From assembly GCA_027924645.1 (NCBI GenBank), contig BSBN01001752.1, positions 15,491,001-15,555,000 on the forward strand: 64,000 nucleotides of DNA. The letters run 5' to 3'. Made by a program: the position numbers and the translations under genes. The stretch's first letter is position 1; each line of letters starts with the position of its first letter. Under the pieces are notes generated by a model that saw only the letters and a program-made list of their open reading frames with translations, was not told the origin of the DNA and searched no databases. The stretch is from Cunninghamia lanceolata. Taxonomy: Eukaryota; Streptophyta; Pinopsida; Cupressales; Cupressaceae. Shown here in pieces: positions 24,239 to 35,717 of this stretch.

Positions 24239-25217
24239 ATGGATCAAACCAAACTTCCTCTACTCACACCATATAACTATAATGAGTGGAAAACTAAAAT
24301 AGAAATTCATTTAAGAAGTTTGAAAATTCATAGAGTAACAATGGGTATAGAAATTGAACCAACAGTAGCTGCATAAAAGAGAAAGTGGTATAATAGATGT
24401 GATCAAGCCTATGGAACACTATGCTTGTCTATTTCTCCTTATATCCTTTTCCATATTGAATCTTGTAATACACCTAATGAAGTGTGAACTACCTAAGATA
24501 ATCTCTTTGGTAAGCAAGATACTATGAGAGGTTTCAAATTGGAGAATGAATTAATTGGTTTGAATCCAACTGAATTTGCAAGCATCCAAGACTTATTCAC
24601 AAAGCTAAAGTCACTTAGATTGAAGCTCAAACAATGTGGAATTGAGAAAGAGAACACTCGATTGATTCTTTCAATCCTTGCCAAACTTGGTCCTGACTAT
24701 TCAGTTTTTTTCCTACCTTCTATGCTACTATGGATGCTCTTGGAAAAGCTTTCAAAATGCCTTCACTTGATGAGTTTTCCACATCACTCACTAGGGCGCA
24801 AGCTAATTTAGTACACATGGGCACATTGAAGTCTCCTAAACCTAAAGCTCTTCTTGCTAATCAAGGTACAAAGGATCAAAAGGCTTCAACTAGAAAAGGC
24901 AAGTAATAGAAAACTAAGAATTTCAAGAACAATGAGCAAGTTAAGGAGTCAAATAATTCACCTAAGTCCTCATCCTCTCCAAAAGAGGAATCGTCTAAGA
25001 TGGAGAGACCAAAGTGTGCACATTGCAAGAAACTAGGACATGATGAGCATAAGTGTTATGAGAAGAAAATTGATGAGTTGACTCACATTATTCAAAAGAA
25101 CAATATCAAATTATCATCATCTATGTCATCTAGTACGTCCTCTTCTTTGACACCATCATCATCTACACAAACAGGGACAACATGCTTTGCTAATGGGACA
25201 AACAAGGGAAAAGGATA
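24239..25217 (+). pseudogene. gag: Copia gag with zinc knuckle, decayed
   Basis: The start MDQTKLPLLTPYNYNEWK is the usual N-terminus of copia Gag (DUF4219/UBN2 type), and the following YGTLCLSISPYI and ELIGLNPTEFASIQDLFTKL blocks fit the same family. A CCHC knuckle CAHCKKLGHDEHKC lies at 25,017-25,058. Stops occur near 24,374 and 24,487, and the frame changes after 24,811, so it is not functional. Confidence 0.85.
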
Positions 25218-25254
25218 GGCACTCTTTGCTTCTACAAGTCTTCAGTCAAAGAGA

Positions 25255-25734
25255 TGGCTTCTTGATTTTGGAGCTTCTCATCATATGGCTTCTTCACAAG
25301 AGATATTCTCTTCATTTGAGTCATGTACCTTACCACCTATTTTTATGGGTAACAATACATGCATGCATACAACTGGAAAAGGGACTATTGATATTGGTGA
25401 GGATACTTTCAATAATATATTGTGTGTACCTTCGTTGACATCTAATCTCCTTTCCATCTACTAGATTACTCATTGTGGTGCAGGGAAGATAGTTGAGTTC
25501 ATGCCTGATTCAGTGATCATAAGGGACTTACAGAGTAGAGATATCATTGTTGTTGGGATGGTTGATCATGCATCTCACTTGTATACATTCTCCCATTTTG
25601 CTCCTGATAATATTGTAGATTCATTGATTGATACTCACACTCATACATCCAGTGTGAATCATATTTTTGAGGAGAAGTTTGGTCACTTGAACTTTGATGT
25701 ACTTTCATCTATGTTGATTTTTGAGACTAGTGTT
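25255..25734 (+). pseudogene. Copia protease and pre-integrase region
   Basis: WLLDFGASHHMASSQEIFSSF is the copia protease active site; the usual DSG is DFG here, explained by one C-to-T change. TGKGTIDIG and CVPSLTSNLLSI follow as expected. The GAG-pre-integrase block HLYTFSHF and FGHLNFDVLSSM comes next, in the same frame as the knuckle. One stop lies near 25,462. The integrase core that should follow is missing. Confidence 0.85.
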
Positions 25735-26313
25735 GAGCTTCCATCTCCTCACTCTATTGCTTCTTCAGAGATCGGCATCGATATAGTTTCCTCTACTTTA
25801 GTTGAGCAGGATTATTCTAGTCTTTTAGATATAGCTTTGTGGGATACTTTCTTAGCAAGTATATCATACTTGTTTTGTGAGTCTCATATTGCAGATTTGG
25901 AGGACACACTTGAGGGGTTATCTCTCCTCTTTGATGATAGTTACAACACAATTGTTATCCCATCCATTTTGTCTTTGGAGATTGTTCTTAAAGAGTCTAC
26001 CTTGGTTGTTGGATTGGTCACACCTCATTGCATTGGATCATCCTTTGATTTTGTCATGTGGACAAATGAGCAGTTTTCAGAGGCACCCATCACAAGACTT
26101 CTTCCCTCATATCTCTTCTTGGAGATGAAGTTGTTTCTAAATCAAACTTTGGATTGGTTTCTTCCTAAGGGGAGAAATGTTGTTTGTAGGTACAAAACAC
26201 TCTCCAATGTTCATCTTCATGCAATCACCTTCGGCACAGGAGCTACTTCTTTGTGGGGGATCTATAGTCTCACTCTTGCTCTCCTATGGGGGTATTTGAT
26301 TGTACATATGTGA
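25735..26313 (+). pseudogene. 3' accessory ORF shared with the 14-18 kb element
   Basis: Function unknown. About 190 codons stay open after the pre-integrase block. They contain YLFCESHIADLEDTLEGL and DWFLPKGRNVVCRY, both matching the - strand ORF at 14,831-15,895. It replaces the integrase and RT expected here, and the DNA ends with CTCTCCTATGGGGG as the other copy does. The copy stops at about 26,320, where an unrelated repeat starts. Confidence 0.6.
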
Positions 26314-26322
26314 TAGAAGTAG

Positions 26323-26412
26323 TGTTACATCCCCAAAATCTTGACTATATTTTACTTTTACTGTCATGGGATTAAGTGGATAACTAATCATACATTAATG
26401 ATTTAACGTTAG
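26323..26412 (+). repeat. Old repeat copy 2, left part
   Basis: It begins TGTTACATCCCCAA like copy 1 at 18,646 and is cut at 26,412 by the giant gypsy element. It resumes at 62,896. Confidence 0.5.
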
Positions 26413-26417
26413 GAAAT

Positions 26418-27515
26418 TGTCTACCTATGAAGATGAGACCTAAAATGGATGCAAATTACCCCTAAGATGCACCCAATCTCAAGTCCAAGGGACCTCAAGA
26501 TTGGACTAAATCACTACTATGCTTTTATACTAAAACATGCACCCTATCTAAGCAAACTAGTTATGATATATCCTAAATGGATGATAAACTAAACTAGACT
26601 ATGTTGAATTGCACTAAGAGCTATAGATGTAAGCACTCAAATTGACATCATAACATTGCACAAAATGACTTGTTCCAAATGGGAGGTGGAGGCCTCAATT
26701 TATAGATTTTTGAAGATAGGATTGGAGGGCTAGGATCAATTTGAAGGATCAATGGTTGAGATTGCTTGAGGATCCTTAAGCAAGGAGAATTGAACAAATG
26801 GCATGATTGGATTGTATGAGAGGGTTGCCCCAAGATTCAAGGGGTGATCAATGGATGAGATTGCAAATTTGAATGGATGGATGGCTAGGATTGAGTAGGT
26901 GTATGACATGTAAGGACTCATTTATGAATAGGTAAGGCTTGGACTTTGTGAGGAATTTTAAATTCCATGGAGAGGACAAGTGGAATTTAAAATTAGAGGA
27001 ATAGTGTTCAAATATTGCCACATGGAATTTTAAATTGGAGGGAATAGTGGCACATGGAGTGGGGTGGAAGAAAGAGGACAAATGTACTCAATTTAAAAGA
27101 TTTGCCCATGCTTCCAAAGTACCACTTGTCATGTACAAATATGTACATTGGATGACAAGTGGACTTCTAGGAACATAGGGGTTTGTAATGAAGAATTAAT
27201 TAAAATTAATTCATGTGCACATAGATTAGAAGAAAATAATTATGATTACAAAAAGTAATCAAAAGTGCACAAAATAGAGAATTAAATAAATATGATAATT
27301 TATTTAATTTTAGGATGAACTATAGTAAAAAATATTTAATTTTCAAACTATAGTAGAAGAATTAATTTTTATGACATGTTAAAGGTGCAGAATAAATTAA
27401 TTAAATAATTAAAAATTATTTAATTAATAATCGGATTGGACGAAGTGATGCAGGTGGATACGGGTTGAATGTGTAAGTGGATGAAGTTGGTTGTGACTAT
27501 TTCCATGTGTCTACA
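26418..27515 (-). repeat. 3' LTR of giant gypsy element
   Basis: It spans TGTCTACC to GTCTACA on the + strand. It is collinear with 61,811-62,895; in the first 165 bp I count about seven mismatches. A 13-bp duplication (GGATCAATTTGAA) near 26,735 is absent from the partner. Overlapping - strand open frames in both copies are LTR-derived and not genes. Confidence 0.97.
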
Positions 27516-27531
27516 TTTTGCCCCTCTTTGA
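27516..27531 (-). promoter_or_regulatory. Polypurine tract of giant gypsy element
   Basis: The - strand reads CAAAGAGGGGCAAAA directly before the 3' LTR start TGTAGACAC. Confidence 0.85.
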
Positions 27532-28660
27532 TATGGCATCACGGTTGTCGTGGTTAGCAGGTTGACGGGATATCAAAGAATATAGATTTTTTGATAATTA
27601 TGTCCCAGTGAGTGAAAAGGAGTTGAATGAGTGGTGAGGTGATGCCCCCTCGAGAGATCAGCGGAAAAAATAAATGTTTCGATGATTTCTCGAAAAAGGA
27701 TGAAAAACAACGGAAGAGGGTGGAAGGGTGGTCCCAAGACTGAAGAATGGGGATGCAATGACGGAAATGGTGAAAAAAAAAATGAGGTGGAGATGAAAAA
27801 AGTGGAAGACAGAAAAATGGATGGAGGAAAAAGGGAGAAAAATGATAAAAAGTGGGATGAAAAAGATTTAAAAAAAAAGAAGTAAGAAAAAGATAAAAAG
27901 AAATGAAAAAAGAAAAATTGAGTCGGTTAAAAAGTAAAAAAGAGAGCTAAAAAACTCATTTTACTTTTTTGTGATTGTGGAGGTGGAAAAAAAAGAGAGG
28001 TAGAGGAGCGATGGCGGGGATTCCTCGAGAGGAGCAGGTGCGGGAGTACGTTTGGCCAGTAGCGGTAGGCAAGCAGGTGAGTGGTTTTAACCTTGCCCTG
28101 TGATTTTGGTTTGATTTGACGTAATGATAATTGGGTTAGGGTAAATGGGGGGTTTAGGAAAATGGGTTTGTGGGGGAAGGGCTTGGGTTTATAGTATTGG
28201 CGGGTAAAAGGGGAATTAGCGCGTAAAATGGGCAAATGTGTTGAAAAATTTTTATTACAAATTTTTGAAAAAAAATTTGTGTTTTATGACTTTTTGATAT
28301 TTTTTGAAAATTTTGTGTTTATGTTTTTGGGTTTGTTGGACATTTTTGAGTTATTTGGACTTTAAGGGTTTTTTGAAAGATTTGTGTATTGTAATGGGTT
28401 TTTGAAAGTTTGTTATGTTAGGAGTTTTTTTTTTTTTGGTGGGTTATTTGAAAATAATATTTATTTGTTATGGGTTTGTAAAAAATTTATTTATTTGTGA
28501 TTGTGATTTGATGGGTTTTTGAAAAAATGTTTGTTATTGTAATGGGTTTTGGGATTTTTTTGAAAATTTATTATATTTTATTAGGATTATGGGTTATTGG
28601 ATTTAGTTTTATTATTATTATTTTATTGTGTTATTAGGAATTTGCATTTTTTTGGCGGGA
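27532..28660. other. Purine-rich, then T-rich spacer
   Basis: Runs of GAAAAA and GGAAAA up to about 27,960 are followed by TTTTTGAAA and GGGTTTTTGAAA text. This explains a lysine-rich + frame at 27,682-27,885 and a proline-rich - frame at 27,927-28,235. I do not call either as a gene. Confidence 0.5.
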
Positions 28661-28673
28661 AGGGGAGAGTTTT

Positions 28674-29107
28674 GGTGCCCAAAGGGCGCGGGGGCGGAGA
28701 TCAGCGCCTGGCGGGCGCAGTGGGGAAGGAAACAACGCCTTCTAGGCGCGTGTGGAGTCTCTTAGCGCCCAATGGGCGTTCAGAAAGGCGAGGTGTGTAG
28801 GGGGCGGGGTAGCGTCGAATAGGGGTTGGGGAGGAGACACAGCAATGGGCAGTTTGCCGCCCATTAGGCGTAGTGGAGGTGGTTTTGGCGCCCGTTAGGT
28901 GCTGTGGGCGGGGAAATGGGAGATAGGGGGTAGGGAGTATGGGGGACGGGAGGGGAGGGATAGGTCTTAGGGGAATGGGGTAGTTAGTAGGGGACAGGGG
29001 AGGTAGTTAGTAGGCTACGGGATGGGGGGTTAAGGGTTAGGTGGGGCAGGGGAAATGAATCAACACCCATTGGGCGTGGGTGTAGGTTGTGGCGCCCATT
29101 GAGCGCC
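28674..29107. repeat. Cluster of eight GCGCCC-ATTG-GGCGC-like palindromes
   Basis: Eight imperfect copies lie near 28,676, 28,706, 28,736, 28,762, 28,856, 28,885, 29,065 and 29,091. The best forms are GCGCCCAATGGGCG and GCGCCCATTGAGCGCC. The area is G+C-rich in an AT-rich window and lies 500-950 bp upstream of the antisense PMD ORF, so a promoter role is possible but unproven. Confidence 0.8.
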
Positions 29108-29109
29108 AT

Positions 29110-29365
29110 GCTATTTTGAATTTTTTTTTTAATGTTTGATATTTGATTTTTGATTTTTTGATTTTTGATTTGATTTTTACTTTTTGATTTTTGATTTGAT
29201 TTTTACTTTTTTATTTTTATTTGATTTTTTTTTTTTTTAATTTTTGATTTGATTATTTTTATTTTTTATTTGATTTTTATTATTTTTTTATTTTTGATTT
29301 GATTTTTATTATTATTTTTTTAATTTTTTATTTGATTTTTTCTTTTGATTTGATTTTTTTATATG
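29110..29365. repeat. Low-complexity TTTTTGATTTGATTTT tract
   Basis: About 250 bp of nearly pure T with spaced GATTTGAT steps. It separates the GC palindrome cluster from the PMD ORF. Confidence 0.9.
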
Positions 29366-29624
29366 TTTGGGGTGATGAGGGGAGGGGAGACGGGGCGTGA
29401 GGACCGGGGGGAATTTGTGGCCGACACAGGCCGTGAGGGTGGGGGTGTTCAATCTAGATAGGGAAGGTGTTTACTCGGGGGGGTAACAGGCAAGATTAAT
29501 CAGAGATGGGAGAGGGGGTTTGCTCGACTCAGGCTGCGAGGTCATAGGAGTGACTTAGAAAATGTGATAGGGGGGAGTAGGTATGCAATGATGACATGAA
29601 CTGACATGATAATATGTTTGGGGG

Positions 29625-31635
29625 ATGCAGGAAGACAAGGGTGATCTTCAATCTCGAGAGAGGCAACCACCCACATTCAGGCTCTGGGAGGAGCTAGACC
29701 AGGCTGACAGGTTTGTGTTAGGGGTGCTGGGACTAGATCATGTATCGAATATGTCATGGATTCATGTGGATAGGGTGATGATGATAGTGGTGGTGGAGCG
29801 ATTTTAGCCAGAGTGGTGCGCCTTCCTATTTCTGATAGGGGAGGTGACTATCACATTAAAGGATGTGCAGAGGATTATGTGAGTCCCCCTTCATGTAGAG
29901 AGAGTGGTTTATCAGCATGGACATGGGAGAGAGTATCAGGACCAGGTGTTTGCCCCGAGGCAGGTGTCGTACTTAGTAGACAGGACAGAGATGGTATATC
30001 AGACATTGATGGAGAGGGGTTAGATTCATTGGCTCTATTTTTGGCAGGGTTGATAGCAGGGACATTGGTTCCTGACAGGAGATCTCATGGATTCCCTATG
30101 GGCTAGGGGGAGGTATTACATCAAATACTAACTGATGGAGTGGTGTACGCATGGGGCCCATGTATACTGGCCCATTTGTATCATGACATGTATTCAGTGG
30201 TATATAAGCGATCAGGGAGCTTGGGTTGTGGGGTGACATTGCTGCATATCTAGGCATGGAGCATATCCCAGTGACTCGGCCACTGATAGTGAGAGATAGG
30301 CCACAACATTAGCTATTTGTTTATGGATATAGAGGACATTAGATGCTGTGACAGTTGGGAAACATGGGATATTGGAGATGGTGATAGATGAGATGGTGGA
30401 GTTCGTGTGGCGACCTTGGAGGGAGGTGGAGAGGTGGTCAGATGATGATGATCAGTTAGGCTATGTGATGCAGTCACGGTACCTGATGGGGCAGACAGAG
30501 CTGATCATAGACAGATACCTACCAAAGCGAGTGTAGCGATAGTTTGGGTTAGTGCAGGATGTGCCACAGGTGGAGGCAAGGTTTGCACTGATACGGGATG
30601 AGCAGCAGTGGTGGGGGCTAGTGCCTGATGCATAGATGGTCATAGCAGAGTTTGAGGGGCTTCAGCCATAGGCATGGGATGATAGACAAGATGTAGTGGA
30701 TGGAGGGACTATAGTAGCATATGATGAGTGGTGGGCTCGACAGAGGCCAGTGAGATTCATAGTACCCATAGGGTTTGCAGTGCCAGTGGAGGTAGTGGGA
30801 GAGGAGGAGGATGACGACGATGAGGATAGGGATGAGGGCAATGAGGAGGATGACGCTGATGAGGATAGGGATGAGAGTGATGAGGATGATGATGATGATG
30901 AGGATGGGGATGAGGGTGATGAGGATGAGGATGATGAAGAGGATGCACAGGCAATCGAGATGGATATAGATATTGGAGGTGATGGCAAAGGTGATGCAAC
31001 TGTAGGTGATGATGCAGATGGCTCAGAGTTAGCCCGAGCACGAGAGCAGATAGCTCAGTTATAGGTGCAGATAGCCCAACGAGAGGGGCAGGTAGTGCAG
31101 CTAGAGGGATTGGTGGCCCAGCTACAGGGACATATCAAGGATGTGGCAGATGTGTCAAGATTATAGTCTTTGGTGCAGCAAAAGGATGCTCAGATAGTCC
31201 AGTTATAGGGAGAGTTGGCATAGATAGGTGCCACATAGGCACAGGTGACACAGTTGCAGGGGTTAGCATAGCATTATGCACAGGAGAGAGATCAGGCATG
31301 TCAGGCATTGGGGTTAGGGATGAGAGAGATGATGGAGATGATGCAGCAGTGGATAGAAGAGGTCACTAGGGAGGTGCAACACTACAGGTTAGTAAATGAG
31401 GCTATAGTGCCTATAGGATAGAGAGCTAGTTACCGTAGTAGATCTGGGGCTTCTAGTTATAAGAGGACAGGATGATCAGAGAGGTTAGTTCGGTAGCCCT
31501 CTCCATCACAAGTGTTAGCAGCAGCACAGATGCCGCCTCCACTGGTACCGAGACAGGCGGGCCAGCAGGACATGTGGGGCCTACGTCAGAGAGACTCAGG
31601 ACCAGCTGAGTCAGGTAGGGATAGCTCTGCCTAGG
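29625..31635 (+). pseudogene. Plant mobile domain (PMD) protein ORF, antisense in gypsy element
   Basis: It runs opposite to the gypsy genes, between integrase and the 3' LTR. The PMD hallmark GEVTITLKDVQRIM is at about 29,838-29,880, preceded by VERF*PEW. Further matches are a LYHDMYSVVY and VTLLHI*AW region near 30,176-30,255, IPVTRPL, and RYLPKRV*R*FGLVQDVP near 30,513-30,570. The C-terminal half has an Asp/Glu-rich stretch (30,790-30,960) and a glutamine-rich helical stretch (31,030-31,380). The frame is shared except at 30,130-30,345, where small indels shift it. About 16 of some 20 stops are TAG, usually where glutamine is expected. PMD ORFs in Tat-type elements are known; this copy cannot be translated intact. 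Confidence 0.82.
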
Positions 31636-33639
31636 GGCATGATGTATACATGTACTATTTTTTGATAGGTATGAGAACCGCATTTTGTATCATGATCACA
31701 TTTTGATATATATATGAGATGAACTATTCAAGCGATGGACTATGTTTATGTATGGATGCATTGATTGATGATGTGGTATTTGTGATTGGATGTGTTTATA
31801 TGATGGCTTTAGATGTTATGATATATATATGATGGATGCATGGATGTATGATGATTGGTTATATGCTTGTGATGTTATTTGATATGTATATGTTTGTGAT
31901 GATGGAGATATGACTTGACATATGTTTGGATGCAGGATGGAGCATATGCATATTTATGATAGGTGAATTTAAATATTATGTATGATGCGATCATGTGCAT
32001 ATAATGTTAGGGTAGATGAATTTATGTATGATGCAAACATATGCATATTTGTAATGCAGGATGACCGGTGATCATGACATACTAATAGAACCCTGAAAAT
32101 GGTCACAAAATGATGGGAAACGAGCGGATGGTAGAAAATAGGGGGAATGGGAATGTAAGTGTTAATGAATTGTGAGGCAACAAGAAAGGGATAGGTTGAT
32201 GAGGGTAGATGCAAGTACAAGGAACAATGTCATATTAAGATATTCTGCCAATGATAATAAAATTGAGTGCTACTATTGATATAGCATGGAATGTTATGCA
32301 CCAAGGTATGTGGAACCAAGGTGGCAAGGCATCCATGCAGAGGACTAGACACTACAAACAATAGGATAAACCCATACATTCCCATAATAGTACAACCTTG
32401 TCTAGATGAGGGAAGGGGACTCATAGCATAAGTCCTTAATACACCTAAGGTATGAAGAACCTTAGATGCAGAAGGGGAACAATATGCTAGAACCGACCCT
32501 ACAATCCACAAGGTATGAATACTAATACAGAGTAATGAGAACCTCCCACAAGAACAACATACAAAAGCAATGACCATGCCCCATTCTAGATTGTTCGCCA
32601 CATGCCATGATATAATGAGATCAAGGCAGTTTTGACATAGTCCAAGAATGATGCATGAGATAAAAATCAAAGACCAAAAGACTGACTGAACCAAAACACA
32701 CAACCATTGTATCTCTTGCCAAAGGATGGATGGAGGATGTGATGATTTTGTCCATTGTAGGAAGGATGCATCCTAGGATAAGAATCGATGATGGATTAAA
32801 CTAAACTAAGGATAGGCGGAGGGATATGTGCTGCTAGTTATGAAAAAGCCAATATGTTGGTGAAAGATTTTTCATGAGAGTGCTATGCTTTGATAATATG
32901 CCTAGCAAGTATATTGATCATAGGTCAAGTGCAATCAACAAGCTCAGAAGAGTGGGACCATCCAAACGGGTTGGATGGGTGCATCATATGTACCTATGTA
33001 TTGGATACTTCCTTCGTATTCCAGACTACCTACATACCATGTATCCATGGGATCAAGGCACATTACGATGCGGGTGATGATGATATGTAGTTCTACTAGA
33101 CTTGATGATGTAAGGATAGGGGTTGGTTCATGTGGAATGATGAGATATGGTTTAGTGGATGTGGATGTCAATTGGTCAATGAGTATCATGGTATAAAGAA
33201 CTATGATAGGTAGGGGATGGTGTTGGTGTAATAAAGGGTGTGACATGGTGAAAACATTAAAGGGACCAAGGTCATGGATGGATAGGAGGGTAGAGTGGGT
33301 GACCTAATGGTGATGTGGAAATATGGAAATTAAGTAATTGGGAGATGAGGGGTATGTTGGGAATGATGGACAATGGAAGCTCAGATGATGGGTTTATTCT
33401 AAAGCTCAGAGGAGAGGATAGTGGAGTGGATAGTGCAGATGAAGAGGGGAAGGTGTTTTGAACAATGGATCCAGATTGAACCTACACATGATGCTTGCAA
33501 GCAGGTTTTCGTCATGATACTTATCCAAGGTGCCACAAGGAGTGGTTTTCACCATAGGACGGATTATTCTCTTTACTTTTTTTTTGGTAATTTTTTAGTT
33601 TTTTTTTATTTTTTGTATTTTTGACATGGGATATTCAGC
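31636..33639. other. Spacer between antisense PMD ORF and integrase end
   Basis: The text is rich in TATGATG and GATGATGG and includes a T-run near 33,570-33,615. A - strand open frame of 157 codons at 32,230-32,703 shows no family match I know. Confidence 0.5.
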
Positions 33640-34521
33640 GAACTAACTGTGGAACCATTTCAAGTGAATGATATTCATGGGCTCCTCTAATTCTTCTCCT
33701 TCAAGGTTGGAGAGCCGATATGCTCTAGAGCCATACTTTGCAGTGACAATGTAGGGTCCTAGCCAAGTAGGCTCAAAATTTCCTTTCTTTTCTCGCTCAG
33801 GTAGATTCCTTTGATTTTATTTCAAGACCAGATCTCCTACTGAAAACTCCCTAGCATAGATCTTCTTGTTATAGGATCTGTGAAGCTGATTTTGGTATGC
33901 TTGGAGGTGATTGAGGCTGTTGAGGCATCATTCATCCAATAGCTTGAGTTATTGGAGACATGCAACACGGTATTATTCATCAGTGATGACATTATGCAAG
34001 GAGATGCGCAAGGAGGGTAATTCAATCTCAATTGGTAGGATGGCTTCTACTCTGAAGACAAGGGAATATGGTGTAGCTCCTATAGGTGTGCAGATACTAG
34101 TGTGATAGGCCCAGAGGGAGGGATGGATATGGAGGTGCCAATCACGGCCAATTTCATTGACAACTTTCTTGAGGATTTTGAGTAGGGTTTTATTAGTTGC
34201 CTCAACCTATCCGTTACCTTGTGGGTAATATGGAGTGGACCAATGATGTTGGATGCGAAATTGTTCGCAAAGGTCTCGAACATCATGGTTTTTGAAAGGT
34301 TTACCATTGTCAATGACAATGGTAGATGGGATACCATAACGACAAATGATGTGGTAGAGGAGAACTTAGCAATTTGGTTTACTATGGTGAAAGTGAGGGG
34401 GATGGCTTCTACCCACTTAGTGAAGTACTCTGTGGTGGTGATAATGAATTTGTGTCTGTCGGAGGAGGATGGATGGATTTTGCCAATGAGATCTAGGCCC
34501 CACTAAGAGAAAGGCCATGGT
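33640..34521 (-). pseudogene. Gypsy integrase core and C-terminus (3' part)
   Basis: Integrase inserts the cDNA into the genome. The - strand shows the first catalytic Asp in GLDLIGKIHP, then TEYFTKWVEAIPL, the second Asp in YGIPSTIVIDNGKPF and the Glu in VEATNKTLLKILK. The C-terminal block is GNFEPTWLGPYIVTAKYGS, ending near IIHLKWF at 33,640. A one-base frameshift lies near 34,362 and several stops follow. The 5' part continues at 42,173 beyond the copia-type insertion. Confidence 0.88.
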
Positions 34522-34526
34522 GTAGT

Positions 34527-35654
34527 TGTTGGCAAGAGACACTGTGTGGCTTCATAAGTGTTGTCATTGATGGCAACAAAGTCTATCCCACACATCTGCA
34601 GTACATAATATGCCTATACCAGAAGTCAGATTGAAGATTGTTTTGGTCTGGTGAACAAGAACAGAGTATGTAACAAGGTCTGACAATTAGGTCTGGATCT
34701 CTCAGATGGTGTAGCTCAGTAAGTTGCAGACTTGGACAAGTCAAGAGGGGTATCATGACTATTATATCCCAGAGATTTAGCCTTCAGTGATAAAGCATGA
34801 AAAAGATATGAGCATATGAGTGTTGGGTTCTAGTCAGGCAAACCAGACAGAGGAAGAATTAAGCGGCAGAGTATCAGACTTCAATCCAGATGTGCAAAAG
34901 GTGTTGATCAAGTAATTTGTGACATTTTACATTGTTGGCCGACATGATTAATGACATCTATGCTTAAGCTTTTGATATGCATCACAAATCAAGCATGGAT
35001 TCAGCCGACAGATTAATAACTTACAAATATCTTGAGTGTTCTTGTTGCCGACTAGAAAGTTGATGAAAAACCTTGATGCGGATATATATACCCGATGGAT
35101 TCCAGCATGTAAGTGTGTGTGATGATATGTGAATAAAGGAAGTACGAAGAAGAGCAGAAGGAAGTGAAAAGATAGTACTCCAAGCCTAGAATGTGATAAA
35201 GGAGAGAGACAACACCAAGGAAGAATGAAAGATCACTATACTGAGCCTAACCGGAACTGAACTCTTGCATATGTGGATGTTGTTCATTAGTTCAAACTCA
35301 TTAGTATAATCTGTAAGCATTTGTAGATAGTGAGTCTCTTGTAGGCAGTGGGCCTCTTGTGAGCAGTGTGCTTAGGTAGTGAGCCCTAATTGGCAAGTGC
35401 CAAATTTGTACTCCTTATTCTTTTAATAGAGAATATAATCTTGGGTTAGTCACCCCGTGGTTTTTCCCTTAACAGGGTTTCCACATAAAAATCATTGTGT
35501 TATGTGTTGATTTCATTTTCAGTTCTTATGTTTGTCTTTGCTTCCATGTTTTAATAGAGCACTAAATGTTAAGATAAGAAAATAAAGCAAGAAAGAGAAA
35601 AGTCATAAAATAACTGATTCACCCCCCCTCTCAGTTATTTGCATTGTTCCAACA
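34527..35654 (+). repeat. 5' LTR of copia-type element
   Basis: TGTTGG...CCAACA ends form a 6-bp inverted repeat. A TATA-like GATATATATA is at 35,081-35,090, and the conserved CACCCCGTGGTTTTTCCC / TTAACAGGGTTTCCAC block is at about 35,450-35,485. In the first 210 bp about 11 differences from the 3' LTR are visible and all are transitions. Confidence 0.97.
35081..35090 (+). promoter_or_regulatory. TATA box in copia-type LTR
   Basis: GATATATATA follows GATGCG. The same box at the same place is present in the 3' LTR (about 41,585-41,594) and in solo LTR A (about 9,422-9,431). Confidence 0.6.
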
Positions 35655-35656
35655 AT

Positions 35657-35669
35657 TGGTATCAGAGCC
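35657..35669 (+). promoter_or_regulatory. Primer-binding site (initiator tRNA-Met type)
   Basis: TGGTATCAGAGCC lies two bases after the 5' LTR, as in Ty1/copia elements. Confidence 0.96.
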
Positions 35670-35717
35670 AAGTTCCTCTAAAAATTCTAACAACTTGAGG
35701 AAGATCCGAGAATCTCA

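Noticed and set aside
27682..28235. Lysine-rich (+) and proline-rich (-) open frames
   Set aside because: They are by-products of a purine-rich tract.
30662..31041. - strand Ser-rich and His-rich open frames
   Set aside because: They are complements of the Asp/Glu-coding GAT/GAG run of the PMD ORF.
32230..32703. - strand open frame of 157 codons, Cys- and aromatic-rich
   Set aside because: No recognisable domain, in a decayed spacer of the gypsy 3' region; possibly chance.
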